DNA from: Streptomyces spororaveus
Lineage (GTDB): Bacteria > Actinomycetota > Actinomycetes > Streptomycetales > Streptomycetaceae
Length of the DNA stretch: 64,000 nucleotides
Assembly (NCBI RefSeq): GCF_016755875.1
Contig: NZ_BNED01000005.1
Span: forward strand, 5,656,001-5,720,000
Direction: 5' to 3'
Shown here: positions 1 through 9,600 of the stretch, in pieces
Layout: every line of letters begins with the position of its first letter
How positions within the stretch are numbered: position 1 is the stretch's first letter
The notes under the pieces: model-generated
The model's database searches: none
What the model saw: only the letters and a program-made list of their open reading frames with translations
What the model was told of the DNA's origin: nothing
Translations under genes and position numbers: made by a program

Positions 1-899
1 TCCTCTACGGGCTCTCCCTCGTGCTGATCCTCGCCGTGCTCACCCCGCTCGGCGCCACCATCAACGGCGCCCACGCGTGGATCGTCATCGGCGGCGGCTT
101 CTCCCTCCAGCCGTCCGAGTTCGTGAAGATCACGATCATCCTGGTGATGGCGATGCTGCTGGCCACCCGGGTGGACGCGGGCGACCTCGCCCATCCGGAC
201 CACCGGACGGTCGTCAAGGCGCTCTGCCTGGCGGCCGCGCCGATGGGCATCGTCATGCTGATGCCCGACCTCGGCTCCGTGATGGTCATGATCGTCATCG
301 TGCTCGGCGTGCTGCTGGCCTCCGGCGCCTCCAACCGCTGGGTGGTGGGCCTGCTCGGCGCCGGCGCGAGCGGCGCCATCCTGATATGGCAGCTCGGCGT
401 CCTCGACGAGTACCAGATCAACCGCTTCGCGGCCTTCGCCAACCCCGAGCTCGACCCGGCCGGCGTCGGCTACAACACCAACCAGGCGCGCATCGCCATC
501 GGCTCCGGCGGACTGACCGGCTCCGGGCTCTTCCACGGCTCGCAGACCACCGGCCAGTTCGTGCCCGAGCAGCAGACCGACTTCGTCTTCACGGTGGCGG
601 GGGAGGAGCTGGGCTTCGTCGGGGCCGGGCTGATCCTGCTGCTGCTCGGCGTCATCCTGTGGCGGGCCTGCATGATCGCCCGGGAGACCACCGAGCTGTA
701 CGGGACGATCGTCTGCGCCGGGATCATCGCCTGGTTCGCGTTCCAGTCCTTCGAGAACATCGGCATGACCCTCGGGATCATGCCGGTGGCCGGGCTCCCG
801 CTGCCGTTCGTCTCGTACGGAGGCTCGTCGATGTTCGCGGTGTGGGTGGCGATCGGACTACTGCAGTCGATCAAGGTGCAGCGGCCATTGTCAGCCTGA
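1..899 (+). CDS. rodA: RodA/FtsW-family SEDS glycan polymerase, 5' end missing
   Basis: Polytopic membrane protein of the SEDS family, which polymerises lipid II into peptidoglycan glycan strands together with a class B PBP. The reading frame is already open at base 3, so the first part lies outside the window; about 298 residues remain. Family hallmarks are visible in the second half: the extracellular FVPEQQTDFVF segment, the following GEELGF turn and the C-terminal PLPFVSYGGSS stretch, separated by several hydrophobic helices. RodA rather than FtsW is favoured because in Streptomyces a RodA-type gene closes the mreB-mreC-mreD-pbp2 cluster just before this gene neighbourhood; that upstream context is inferred, not seen. 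No terminator is evident before the next gene, 49 bp downstream. Confidence 0.9.
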   Translation, partial: LYGLSLVLILAVLTPLGATINGAHAWIVIGGGFSLQPSEFVKITIILVMAMLLATRVDAGDLAHPDHRTVVKALCLAAAPMGIVMLMPDLGSVMVMIVIVLGVLLASGASNRWVVGLLGAGASGAILIWQLGVLDEYQINRFAAFANPELDPAGVGYNTNQARIAIGSGGLTGSGLFHGSQTTGQFVPEQQTDFVFTVAGEELGFVGAGLILLLLGVILWRACMIARETTELYGTIVCAGIIAWFAFQSFENIGMTLGIMPVAGLPLPFVSYGGSSMFAVWVAIGLLQSIKVQRPLSA

Positions 900-948
900 T
901 GTGCTGTTCACCCTGCCGACGTGATCCGTTCAGGACTAAGTTCGGTCT

Positions 949-2469
949 ATGGCGGACACCAAGCGCGAAATCGAGCGAAAATTCGAGTTCTCCAAGGCCA
1001 AATCTGCCCGGCGCGGAGTCCCGGACCTGACGGGCACGGCCGCGATCGCGGCCGTCTCCGACCAGGGCACCGTCGACCTCGACGCCGTCTACTACGACAC
1101 CCCCGACCAGAGGCTCGCCGCCGACGGCCTCACCCTCAGGCGCAGAACGGGCGGCGCGGACGAGGGCTGGCACCTCAAACTGCCCGTCTCCCCGGGCGTG
1201 CGCGACGAGATCGGCGCCGCACTCAGCGACACGGTCCCGCCCTCCCTCGCCGCACTCGTCCGCTCCCGCGTCCGCGACGCCGGACTCCGGCCGCAGGTCA
1301 GGCTCCTCTCCTCACGCAAGGTCAGCCACCTCCTCGACGCCTCCGGCGCCCTGCTCGCGGAACTGAGCACCGACGCCGTCGTCGCCGAACGCGGTGACAC
1401 CACCGCCGCCTGGACCGAGGTCGAGGTGGAACTCGCCGACGGCGTCGACCCCGAACTCCTCGACGCCGTGCAGGAGACCTTCCGCAAAGCCGGGCTCCGG
1501 GTCTCCGACGCCCCCTCCAAACTCGCCCGGGCCCTCGCCGAGACCGACGCCGAACCCCCGGCCCGGCCCGGAGCCGGCGGACCCGGGGGCACCGCGGGCG
1601 CACACGTGCTCGCGTACCTGACCGAACAGCGCGACGCGCTCGTCGCCCAGGACCCGGCCGTACGACGGAACCTGCCCGACTCCGTCCACCAGATGCGGGT
1701 CGCCACCCGCCGGCTGCGCAGCGCCTTCAAGACCTACCGCAAGGTCCTGGACCGCGAGGTCACCGACCCCATCGGCGAGGAACTGCGCTGGCTGGCCGCC
1801 GAACTCGGCGTCGACCGAGACCAGGAGGTCCTGATGGAGCGGCTCCAGGCCCACCTCGCCGAACTGCCCCGCACCCTCCTCACCGGCCCGGTCCGCAGCC
1901 GGCTGCGGACCTGGAACACCAGCCGGCGCTCCGGATCGCGGCGCAAGGCCCTGGCCGCGCTCGACAGCGACCGCTACGTCACCCTCCTCAACACCCTCGA
2001 CGCACTGCTCGACGCACCCCCGCTGCTCGACGGCGCCGCCAGGTCCCCGGAGAAGGTCCTCCCCAAGGCGGTGCTCCGCGACTACGCACGCCTCGCCACC
2101 CGCATCGACGGCGCGCTCGCCCTCGACGAGGGCCGGGAACGCGACCTGGCCCTCCACGAGGCCCGCAAGGCGGCCAAGCGCGTCCGGTACGCGGCGGAGT
2201 CGGCCGTGCCCGAGCTCGGCAAACCGGCGAAACACCTGGCCAAGGCCGTGAAGAAGGTCCAGACCCTGCTCGGCGACCACCAGGACAGCGTGGTCGCCCG
2301 CGACGCCCTGCGCGGCCTCGCCGCCCAGGCGACGGCCGCGGGAGAGCCCGCCTTCACCTGGGGCCTGCTCTACGGACGCGAAGAGGCCCTGGCCGAGCGG
2401 CGCGAGCGGGAGCTCCCCGACATCTGGGCGAAGGTCTCGGCCCCCGCCCTGCGGACGGCCCTGAAGTGA
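949..2469 (+). CDS. CYTH and CHAD domain-containing protein
   Basis: A 506-residue soluble protein of two parts. Residues 1 to about 205 are a CYTH (triphosphate tunnel) domain with the ExExK signature as EIERK at residues 7-11, which binds triphosphate and metal in this superfamily. Residues from about 220 to the end form a CHAD domain, a helical bundle with conserved His and Arg residues (HQMRVATRRLR near residue 247, DHQDS near 442) known to bind polyphosphate. The combination suggests inorganic polyphosphate or triphosphate binding or hydrolysis, but the substrate is not settled by sequence. The ATG has an AGGA-type ribosome binding site around 932. It lies 49 bp after rodA and 73 bp before the radical-SAM gene. 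Confidence 0.92.
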   Translation: MADTKREIERKFEFSKAKSARRGVPDLTGTAAIAAVSDQGTVDLDAVYYDTPDQRLAADGLTLRRRTGGADEGWHLKLPVSPGVRDEIGAALSDTVPPSLAALVRSRVRDAGLRPQVRLLSSRKVSHLLDASGALLAELSTDAVVAERGDTTAAWTEVEVELADGVDPELLDAVQETFRKAGLRVSDAPSKLARALAETDAEPPARPGAGGPGGTAGAHVLAYLTEQRDALVAQDPAVRRNLPDSVHQMRVATRRLRSAFKTYRKVLDREVTDPIGEELRWLAAELGVDRDQEVLMERLQAHLAELPRTLLTGPVRSRLRTWNTSRRSGSRRKALAALDSDRYVTLLNTLDALLDAPPLLDGAARSPEKVLPKAVLRDYARLATRIDGALALDEGRERDLALHEARKAAKRVRYAAESAVPELGKPAKHLAKAVKKVQTLLGDHQDSVVARDALRGLAAQATAAGEPAFTWGLLYGREEALAERRERELPDIWAKVSAPALRTALK

Positions 2470-2542
2470 TCATGCGGGTGGGGGCGGCTGAGCCATCGGG
2501 GTACGCTAGATAGCTGCCCCCTGCCCGCTTCACGAAAGTCGC

Positions 2543-4468
2543 GTGATGACCGAGTCGGTCTTCCCTCAGCTTGAGGCCCTGCTTCCGCACGTGCAGAAGC
2601 CCATCCAGTACGTCGGCGGTGAACTCAACTCCACGGTCAAGCCGTGGGAGAGCTGCGACGTCCGCTGGGCCCTCATGTACCCGGACGCATACGAAGTCGG
2701 GCTGCCCAACCAGGGCGTCATGATCCTGTACGAGGTGCTCAACGAGCGCGAGGGCGTCCTCGCCGAGCGCACCTACAGCGTGTGGCCCGACCTCGAAGAA
2801 CTGATGCGCGAGCACAACGTGCCGCAGTTCACCGTGGACAGCCACCGCCCGGTCTCCGCCTTCGACGTGTTCGGCCTGTCCTTCTCCACGGAGCTGGGCT
2901 ACACCAACATGCTCACGGCGCTGGACCTCGCGGGCATCCCGCTGGAGGCCCGCAACCGCACCGTCGACCACCCGATCGTCCTCGCGGGCGGCCACGCGGC
3001 CTTCAACCCCGAGCCGATCGCGGAGTTCATCGACTGCGCGGTCATCGGCGACGGCGAGCAGGCCGTCCTCGACATGACCGAGATCATCCGCACCTGGAAG
3101 GCCGAGGGCCGGCCGGGCGGACGCGAAGAGGTCCTCCTCCGTCTCGCCAAGACCGGCAACGTCTACGTGCCGGGCTTCTACGACGTCGAGTACCTGCCGG
3201 ACGGCCGCATCGGCCGCGTCGTCCCCAACCGCTCCGGCGTGCCGTGGCGCGTGTCCAAGCACACCGTCATGGACCTCGACGAGTGGCCCTACCCCAAGCA
3301 GCCCCTGGTCCCGCTCGCCGAGACCGTCCACGAGCGCATGTCCGTGGAGATCTTCCGCGGCTGCACCCGCGGCTGCCGTTTCTGCCAGGCCGGCATGATC
3401 ACGCGCCCCGTGCGGGAGCGAAGCATCACCGGCATCGGCGAGATGGTGGAGAAGGGCCTCAAGGCGACGGGCTTCGAGGAGGTCGGCCTCCTCTCCCTGT
3501 CCTCGGCGGACCACACGGAGATCGCCGACATCGCCAAGGGCCTCGCGGACCGCTACACGGACGACAAGGTGGGCCTGTCCCTGCCGTCGACCCGCGTGGA
3601 CGCGTTCAACGTCGACCTCGCCAACGAGCTGACCCGCAACGGTCGCCGCTCCGGCCTGACCTTCGCCCCCGAGGGCGGCTCCGAGCGCATGCGCAAGGTC
3701 ATCAACAAGATGGTCTCCGAAGAGGACCTGATCCGGACCGTCTCCACGGCCTACGGCAACGGCTGGCGCCAGGTCAAGCTGTACTTCATGTGCGGCCTGC
3801 CCACCGAGACCGACGAGGACGTGCTCCAGATCGGCGACATGGCGGTCAACGTCATCGCCAAGGGACGCGAGGTCTCCGGCCAGAACGACATCCGCTGCAC
3901 GGTGTCCATCGGCGGATTCGTGCCCAAGCCGCACACCCCGTTCCAGTGGGCGCCGCAGCTGTCGGCCGAGGAGACGGACGCCCGCCTGGGCAAGCTCCGC
4001 GACAAGATCCGCGGCGACAAGAAGTACGGCCGCTCCATCGGCTTCCGCTACCACGACGGCAAGCCGGGCATCGTCGAGGGCCTCCTCTCCCGCGGCGACC
4101 GCCGCATCGGCGACGTCATCCGCGCCGTGTACGAGTCGGGCGGCCGCTTCGACGGCTGGCGCGAGCACTTCAGCTACGACCGCTGGATGGAGGCGGCGGA
4201 GAAGACGCTGCCCGCCTACGGCGTGGACGTGGCCTGGTACACGACCCGCGAGCGCACCTACGAGGAGGTCCTGCCCTGGGACCACCTGGACTCCGGTCTC
4301 GACAAGGACTGGCTCTGGGAGGACTGGCAGGACGCCCTCGACGAGACCGAGGTCGACGACTGCCGCTGGACCCCGTGCTTCGACTGCGGCGTGTGTCCTC
4401 AGCTCGACACGCACATCCAGATCGGCCCGACCGGCAAGAAGCTGCTTCCGCTGACCGTCGTGAAGTAA
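2543..4468 (+). CDS. TIGR03960-type B12-binding/radical SAM protein
   Basis: A 641-residue protein with an N-terminal B12-binding-like region followed by a radical SAM core. The cluster-binding motif CxxxCxxC is C274, C278 and C281 within GCTRGCRFCQAG, and a cysteine-rich tail (WTPCFDCGVCPQ) lies near the C-terminus. The family is widespread next to a small linked protein (TIGR03936/DUF2344) and an RNase E/G gene. Both partners follow here (from 5629 and 6686), which suggests a shared role in RNA modification or decay, but the chemistry is unknown. GTG at 2543 and ATG at 2546 are both possible starts, with GAAAG just upstream. A terminator-like hairpin follows at 4484-4512. Confidence 0.93.
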   Translation: MMTESVFPQLEALLPHVQKPIQYVGGELNSTVKPWESCDVRWALMYPDAYEVGLPNQGVMILYEVLNEREGVLAERTYSVWPDLEELMREHNVPQFTVDSHRPVSAFDVFGLSFSTELGYTNMLTALDLAGIPLEARNRTVDHPIVLAGGHAAFNPEPIAEFIDCAVIGDGEQAVLDMTEIIRTWKAEGRPGGREEVLLRLAKTGNVYVPGFYDVEYLPDGRIGRVVPNRSGVPWRVSKHTVMDLDEWPYPKQPLVPLAETVHERMSVEIFRGCTRGCRFCQAGMITRPVRERSITGIGEMVEKGLKATGFEEVGLLSLSSADHTEIADIAKGLADRYTDDKVGLSLPSTRVDAFNVDLANELTRNGRRSGLTFAPEGGSERMRKVINKMVSEEDLIRTVSTAYGNGWRQVKLYFMCGLPTETDEDVLQIGDMAVNVIAKGREVSGQNDIRCTVSIGGFVPKPHTPFQWAPQLSAEETDARLGKLRDKIRGDKKYGRSIGFRYHDGKPGIVEGLLSRGDRRIGDVIRAVYESGGRFDGWREHFSYDRWMEAAEKTLPAYGVDVAWYTTRERTYEEVLPWDHLDSGLDKDWLWEDWQDALDETEVDDCRWTPCFDCGVCPQLDTHIQIGPTGKKLLPLTVVK

Positions 4469-4483
4469 CCCTTGGGTCACGAG

Positions 4484-4512
4484 AGGCCCCCGCCCGCAAC
4501 GGGTGGGGGCCT
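4484..4512 (+). terminator. Hairpin terminator after the radical-SAM gene
   Basis: GC-rich inverted repeat (AGGCCCCCGCCC paired with GGGTGGGGGCCT, one G-T pair) starting 15 bp after the stop of the radical-SAM gene. It argues against any start for the next gene upstream of about 4513. Confidence 0.7.
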
Positions 4513-4531
4513 TCGCCGTGTCCTTCACTGC

Positions 4532-5560
4532 ATGGACATGGACAAACGGCCTCCCGCCGACGGTGGCGACGGGTGCCTGGTGGGCGTCATCAGGATCCCC
4601 GTGAAGATCGTCGCCGTACTCGTCGTACTGCCCGTACGAGTGGTCTGGGAACTGCTGGCCGCCTTCGGCCGCGCCGCGCACCGGCACGTGCTCGGGCCGC
4701 TGTACGTCCATGTCCTGGCGCCGCTGTTGCGTGCGCTGGGATGGCTGCTCGCCACCCTGCTCAAGCTGGTCTTCGTCTGGCCGTGGGTCGGGCTGTGGCG
4801 GTACGTGCTCGCCCCGGTCGGCCAGGGGCTGGCGTGGCTGTGCCGCGGCGTGTACGACCACCTGCTCGCGCCGGCCGGGCGGATCCTGGTCACGTACGTG
4901 CTGCGGCCGCTCTGGGCGGCGCTCGCCTGGCTCGGCCGGGGTGGCATGCGCTACCTGCTCGCGCCCCTCGCCAAGGGCGTCACGTGGATCGTGTGGGCCC
5001 TCGGCATGACGCTGTTCGTCTGGCCGTGGGCCGCGCTGTGGCGCTGGGTGCTCGCGCCCGTCGGCCGCGGGATCGCATGGCTGGCCGTGGCGGTGTACCG
5101 GTACGTGCTCACTCCGGTCGGGCACGGCCTCGTACGGCTGACGGCCGCCGCGTTCCGGTACCTGCTGCGGCCCGTCGGGCTGGGCCTGGCGTGGCTGGCC
5201 GTCGGCCTGTACCGGTACGTGCTCGCGCCCGCCGGGCGGGTCCTCCTCTGGGCCTGGCGGGTGGCCGGGCGGATCGTCGGCGCCCTGTGGCGCGGCGTCA
5301 AGTGGGTCGGCTGGGTACTCGTCGGCTGGCCCGCCTCCCGGGTGTACCGGTACGTGCTGACGCCCGTCGGCCACGCCGTCCGCGAGGTCTGGCGCACGGG
5401 CCGCGCCGCGGTCCGGGAGGCACGGGCCGCTGTGCGACAGGCACTGTTCGGTACTCCTCCCGTGGAACCGGCGAGGTCACGGGCGCGTACTCTGGGTAGT
5501 ACGACAGCCGCCGACGCGGCACCCGCTGACGAGATCTCCTTGCCCCGACGGCAGGGGTGA
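4532..5560 (+). CDS. Repeat-containing hydrophobic membrane protein
   Basis: A 342-residue protein I do not recognise as a named family. After a short polar start it consists of about ten hydrophobic/aromatic units spaced roughly 20-30 residues apart. Each resembles Y/W-R-Y/W-V-L-A/T-P-V-G followed by a Trp/Leu-rich stretch (for example WRYVLAPVG, WRWVLAPVG, YRYVLTPVG, FRYLLRPVG). The pattern predicts serial membrane-embedded or membrane-lying helices. The C-terminal 60 residues are Arg/Ala-rich and then polar. The frame is open from 4472, but the terminator at 4484-4512 lies within that extension, so ATG 4532 (or 4538) is preferred. It separates the two radical-SAM-linked genes. Function unknown. 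Confidence 0.75.
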   Translation: MDMDKRPPADGGDGCLVGVIRIPVKIVAVLVVLPVRVVWELLAAFGRAAHRHVLGPLYVHVLAPLLRALGWLLATLLKLVFVWPWVGLWRYVLAPVGQGLAWLCRGVYDHLLAPAGRILVTYVLRPLWAALAWLGRGGMRYLLAPLAKGVTWIVWALGMTLFVWPWAALWRWVLAPVGRGIAWLAVAVYRYVLTPVGHGLVRLTAAAFRYLLRPVGLGLAWLAVGLYRYVLAPAGRVLLWAWRVAGRIVGALWRGVKWVGWVLVGWPASRVYRYVLTPVGHAVREVWRTGRAAVREARAAVRQALFGTPPVEPARSRARTLGSTTAADAAPADEISLPRRQG

Positions 5561-5628
5561 GCCGGAGCGGGTCGACAGACCTCAGGGCGACGCGCGAGCC
5601 GCGGAGCCCCGCACAAGGAGAAGAACCA

Positions 5629-6450
5629 CTGGGCAAGCGACAGCCCGAAGGCCCGCCTCCCGCACCGGTGGTGCAGCGCATCCGACTGCGCTACACCAAG
5701 CGCGGCCGCCTCCGGTTCACCAGCCACCGTGACTTCCAGCGCGCCTTCGAGCGGGCCCTGCGCCGCGCCGAGGTGCCGATGGCGTACTCCGCCGGCTTCA
5801 CCCCGCACCCGCGCGTCTCGTACGCGAACGCCGCCCCGACCGGGACCGGCAGCGAGGCCGAGTACCTGGAGATCGCCCTCGCCGAGCCCCGCGACCCCGA
5901 GAAGCTGCGTGAGCTCCTCGACGAGTCGATGCCTACCGGGCTCGACATCATCGACGCCGTCGAGGCCCGCACCTCGGGTCTCGCCGACCGGCTGACCGCC
6001 TCCGTGTGGGAGCTGCGCCTGGACGGCGTGGAGCTCGCCGAGGCCGAGCGTGCCGTGGCGGCCTTCCTCGCCGCGGAGAACGTGGAGGTGCAGCGCCGGA
6101 CCAAGAACGGAATGCGGACCTTCGACACGCGTGGCGCGGTCGTCAGTCTGGAAGCCCTTCCCGCCCCGGCTGATAGGCCGCTGGACAATGCCTGTGCGAT
6201 ACTGCGGCTGGTTGTTCGGCATCTGACACCTGCCGTGCGACCCGACGACGTCCTGTCCGGTCTCCGAGCTGTGGCCGACCTGGCGCCGCCGGTCCCCTCA
6301 GCGGTGACCAGGCTGGCGCAGGGGCTCTTCGACGAGGAGTCCGGCACGGTGACCGACCCGCTCGCGCCCGACCGCGAGGCTGACACGGCCGCTCCACCCA
6401 CGGCCGCCGTAGCAGCCGACGCGAAGGCGCCGGAAGGTCCCGCCGCGTAA
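5629..6450 (+). CDS. TIGR03936/DUF2344 radical-SAM-linked protein, probable CTG start
   Basis: About 273 residues. The conserved DUF2344 core begins IRLRYTKRGRLRFTSHRD and includes RALRRAEVPMAYSAGF, followed by a low-complexity Ala/Pro-rich tail. It is the usual partner of the radical-SAM protein upstream and of RNase E/G downstream. The frame is open from GTG 5557, but the first 24 codons look non-coding and no ribosome binding site precedes that GTG. A strong AAGGAG at 5615-5620 sits 8 nt before an in-frame CTG at 5629, giving a protein that begins MGKRQPEG, so I choose CTG. The next in-frame ATG is inside the conserved domain. Family certain, start less so. Confidence 0.88.
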   Translation: MGKRQPEGPPPAPVVQRIRLRYTKRGRLRFTSHRDFQRAFERALRRAEVPMAYSAGFTPHPRVSYANAAPTGTGSEAEYLEIALAEPRDPEKLRELLDESMPTGLDIIDAVEARTSGLADRLTASVWELRLDGVELAEAERAVAAFLAAENVEVQRRTKNGMRTFDTRGAVVSLEALPAPADRPLDNACAILRLVVRHLTPAVRPDDVLSGLRAVADLAPPVPSAVTRLAQGLFDEESGTVTDPLAPDREADTAAPPTAAVAADAKAPEGPAA

Positions 6451-6531
6451 GGAACGCCGTCGTCGCGCAGCCCTGGCACTCGGGAGCCACCTGGGTCGGG
6501 CCGCGCACTGACCTGAAGACTTCCGCCAGGC

Positions 6532-6628
6532 CGTACGGACAACACGTACGGAACCGGCGGCCATGGACTACAGCTCCCGTGTGGCGAACGCGCCCCGGAG
6601 GCCGGCTCCGCGCTCATTACGCGGAGCC
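6532..6628 (+). promoter_or_regulatory. Structured 5' region of rne
   Basis: The 235-bp gap before rne holds two inverted repeats. GCCGTACGG pairs with CGTACGGAAC around 6532-6552. A perfect 9-bp stem GGCTCCGCG/CGCGGAGCC with a 7-nt loop spans 6604-6628, ending 57 nt before the rne start. RNase E is autoregulated through 5'-UTR hairpins in enterobacteria; a similar role here is inference only. Confidence 0.4.
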
Positions 6629-6685
6629 GCGCCGGACCGGAAGTCAGCCGCGGCGCCCGGGAGCGTGACGGGAGAACCGCCCGCA

Positions 6686-9600
6686 ATGCTCAACAACGAA
6701 AACGACACCACCCCTGCTGGTAGCGCCGACAGCGGCAGCCCCAGCGACAACCTGCCGCCGCGCCGTCGCCGCCGTGCCGCTTCCCGGCCCGCGGGCCCGC
6801 CCGGTGGCGCCGTCGCCGAGACGGCTCCGGTGACCGAGGCCGCTCCGGCCGCCCCCGCCGAAGAGGCCGCTCCGGCCGCCGCCCCCGCTCGTCCCCGCCG
6901 CCGCGCGACCCGCGCCGTGGCCGCCCCGGCGACTCCGGCCGCGGAGGCCGTCGTCGTCGACGCCCCGGCCGCCGAGCCGGTCGCCGCCCCTGTTGCCGCC
7001 GCCGTCGCCGAGGAGCCCGCCGCTCCCGCTCCGCGTGCCCGTCGCCGTGCCACCCGCGCCGTGACCGCCCCGGCCGCCGAGGCCGCTGCCGCCGCCGAGG
7101 CTGCCGCGCCCGTGGTCGAGGAGGAGGCTCCGGCCGCTCCGGCTCCGCGTGCCCGTCGTCGTGCGACCCGCGCCGTCGCGGCCCCGGCCGCAGAGGCCGT
7201 CGAGGCCGCCGCTGTGGTCGAGGCTCCTGCTGCCGCCGCCGAGGCTGCCGCGCCCGTGGTCGAGGAGGAGGCTCCGGCCGCTCCGGCTCCGCGTGCCCGT
7301 CGTCGTGCGACCCGCGCCGTGGCCGCTCCGGCCGCAGAGGCCGTCGAGGCCGCCGCTGTGGTCGAGGCTCCTGCTGCCGCCGCCGAGGCTGCCGCGCCCG
7401 TGGTCGAGGAGGAGGCTCCGGCCGCTCCGGCTCCGCGTGCCCGTCGTCGTGCGACCCGTGCCGTCGCGGCCCCGGCCGCCGAGGCCGTCGCCGAGGCTCC
7501 CGCCGCGGAGCCCGCGCCCGTCGTGGAGGAGGCCCCCAGGGCCACCCGCGCCGTGACCGTCGCCGACGCCGTGGACTCGCCCAAGCGCGGCGGCCGCCGC
7601 CGCGCCACCCGCTCCTCCGCGCCGGCCGCCGCCCCGCAGCCCGTCGCCGAGAGCGCCGAGCCCGCCGCACCGGCCCGCGCCCGCCGCGCCGCGCGTCCCG
7701 CCGTGGCCGTCTTCCAGGCCCCGGTCTTCGCCGAGCCGATGTTCCAGACCCCCGAGACCGCGGCCATGGCCGCGGCGGCCGCTCGTGCCGCCGCCCCGGC
7801 CGAAGAGGTCGAGGAGGAGGAGACCGAGCTGGAGGCCGAGGTCACCGCGGCCCCCGTCGCGCAGCCCGCCGGCCGCCGCCGTCGCCGTGGGCGCGGCGCC
7901 GCCGAGTCCGCTCCGGTGGCCGAGCCCGCGCAGTCCGCGCCGGTCTCCCTTCCCGAGGTGCTCGCGGAGGAGGAGCCGGAGGCCGAGGCCGCCGAGCTGG
8001 ACGAGGAGTCCGCCGAGTTCGAAGAGGGCGACGAGTCGGGCGAGCGCCCGTCGCGCCGCCGCCGTCGCGGTGGCCGTCGCCGCCGTCGCGGTGAGTCCGC
8101 CGACCTCGACGAGTCCGCCGAGGAAGAGGCCGAGGCCGCCGAGCAGGACGCCGCCGAGCAGGACGCCGAGGAGGAAGAGGACGAGGAGTCCGACGAGGCC
8201 CTCGGCTCCAGCTCCAGCCGCCGTCGCCGCCGTCGCCGTCGCCGCAGCGGCGAGGGCTCTGCCGAGGCCGCCGAAGCGGGTGACGAGGACGGTGTGCGTA
8301 CCGTCGTCAAGGTCCGCGAGCCGCGCCCGGCGCGTGAGAAGGCCGAGTCCTCCGACGAGGTCCAGTCCATCAAGGGCTCGACCCGCCTGGAGGCGAAGAA
8401 GCAGCGCCGCCGTGAGGGCCGCGAGCAGGGCCGCCGCCGCGTGCCGATCATCACCGAGGCCGAGTTCCTGGCCCGCCGTGAGGCCGTCGAGCGTGTCATG
8501 GTCGTCCGCCAGGCCGGCGAGCGCACGCAGATCGGCGTCCTTGAGGACAACGTGCTCGTCGAGCACTACGTCAACAAGGAAGAGGCCACCTCGTACGTCG
8601 GCAACGTCTACCTGGGCAAGGTCCAGAACGTGCTGCCGTCGATGGAGGCCGCCTTCATCGACATCGGCAAGGGCCGCAACGCCGTCCTGTACGCCGGTGA
8701 GGTCAACTTCGAGGCGCTCGGCATGGCCAACGGGCCGCGCCGCATCGAGTCCGCCCTCAAGTCCGGCCAGTCGGTCCTGGTGCAGGTCACCAAGGACCCG
8801 ATCGGCCACAAGGGCGCCCGCCTGACCAGCCAGGTCTCGCTCCCCGGCCGCTACCTGGTTTACGTGCCCGAGGGCTCGATGACCGGCATCAGCCGCAAGC
8901 TGCCCGACACCGAGCGCGCGCGTCTGAAGACCATCCTCAAGAAGATCGTCCCCGAGGACGCGGGCGTCATCGTGCGCACCGCCGCCGAGGGTGCGAGCGA
9001 GGACGAGCTGCGCCGCGACGTCGAGCGTCTGCAGGCCCAGTGGGAGGACATCCAGAAGAAGTCGAAGCAGATCTCGACCTCTTCGCCGAGCCTGCTGTAC
9101 GGCGAGCCGGACATGACCGTCCGCGTCGTGCGCGACATCTTCAACGAGGACTTCTCGAAGGTCATCGTCAGCGGTGACGGCGCCTGGGAGACCATCCACG
9201 GCTACGTGAACCACGTGGCCCCGGACCTGGCCGACCGGCTGTCGCGCTGGACCTCCGAGGTCGACGTCTTCGCGACGTACCGGATCGACGAGCAGCTCGC
9301 CAAGGCGCTCGACCGCAAGGTGTGGCTGCCCTCGGGCGGCTCGCTTGTGATCGACAAGACCGAGGCGATGATCGTCATCGACGTCAACACCGGCAAGTTC
9401 ACCGGTCAGGGCGGCAACCTCGAAGAGACCGTCACCAGGAACAACCTGGAGGCGGCCGAGGAGATCGTGCGCCAGCTGCGGCTGCGCGACCTGGGCGGCA
9501 TCGTCGTCATCGACTTCATCGACATGGTCCTGGAGTCCAACCGCGACCTGGTCCTGCGGCGCATGCTGGAGTGCCTGGGCCGCGACCGTACGAAGCACCA

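Noticed and set aside
2354-5374. A 1006-codon open frame on the minus strand
   Set aside because: It is antisense to the radical-SAM gene and the membrane-repeat gene, has no family resemblance and arises from GC-rich third positions.
7097-7490. Possible CRISPR array
   Set aside because: The repeats are in-frame coding repeats of 144 bp with no unique spacers.
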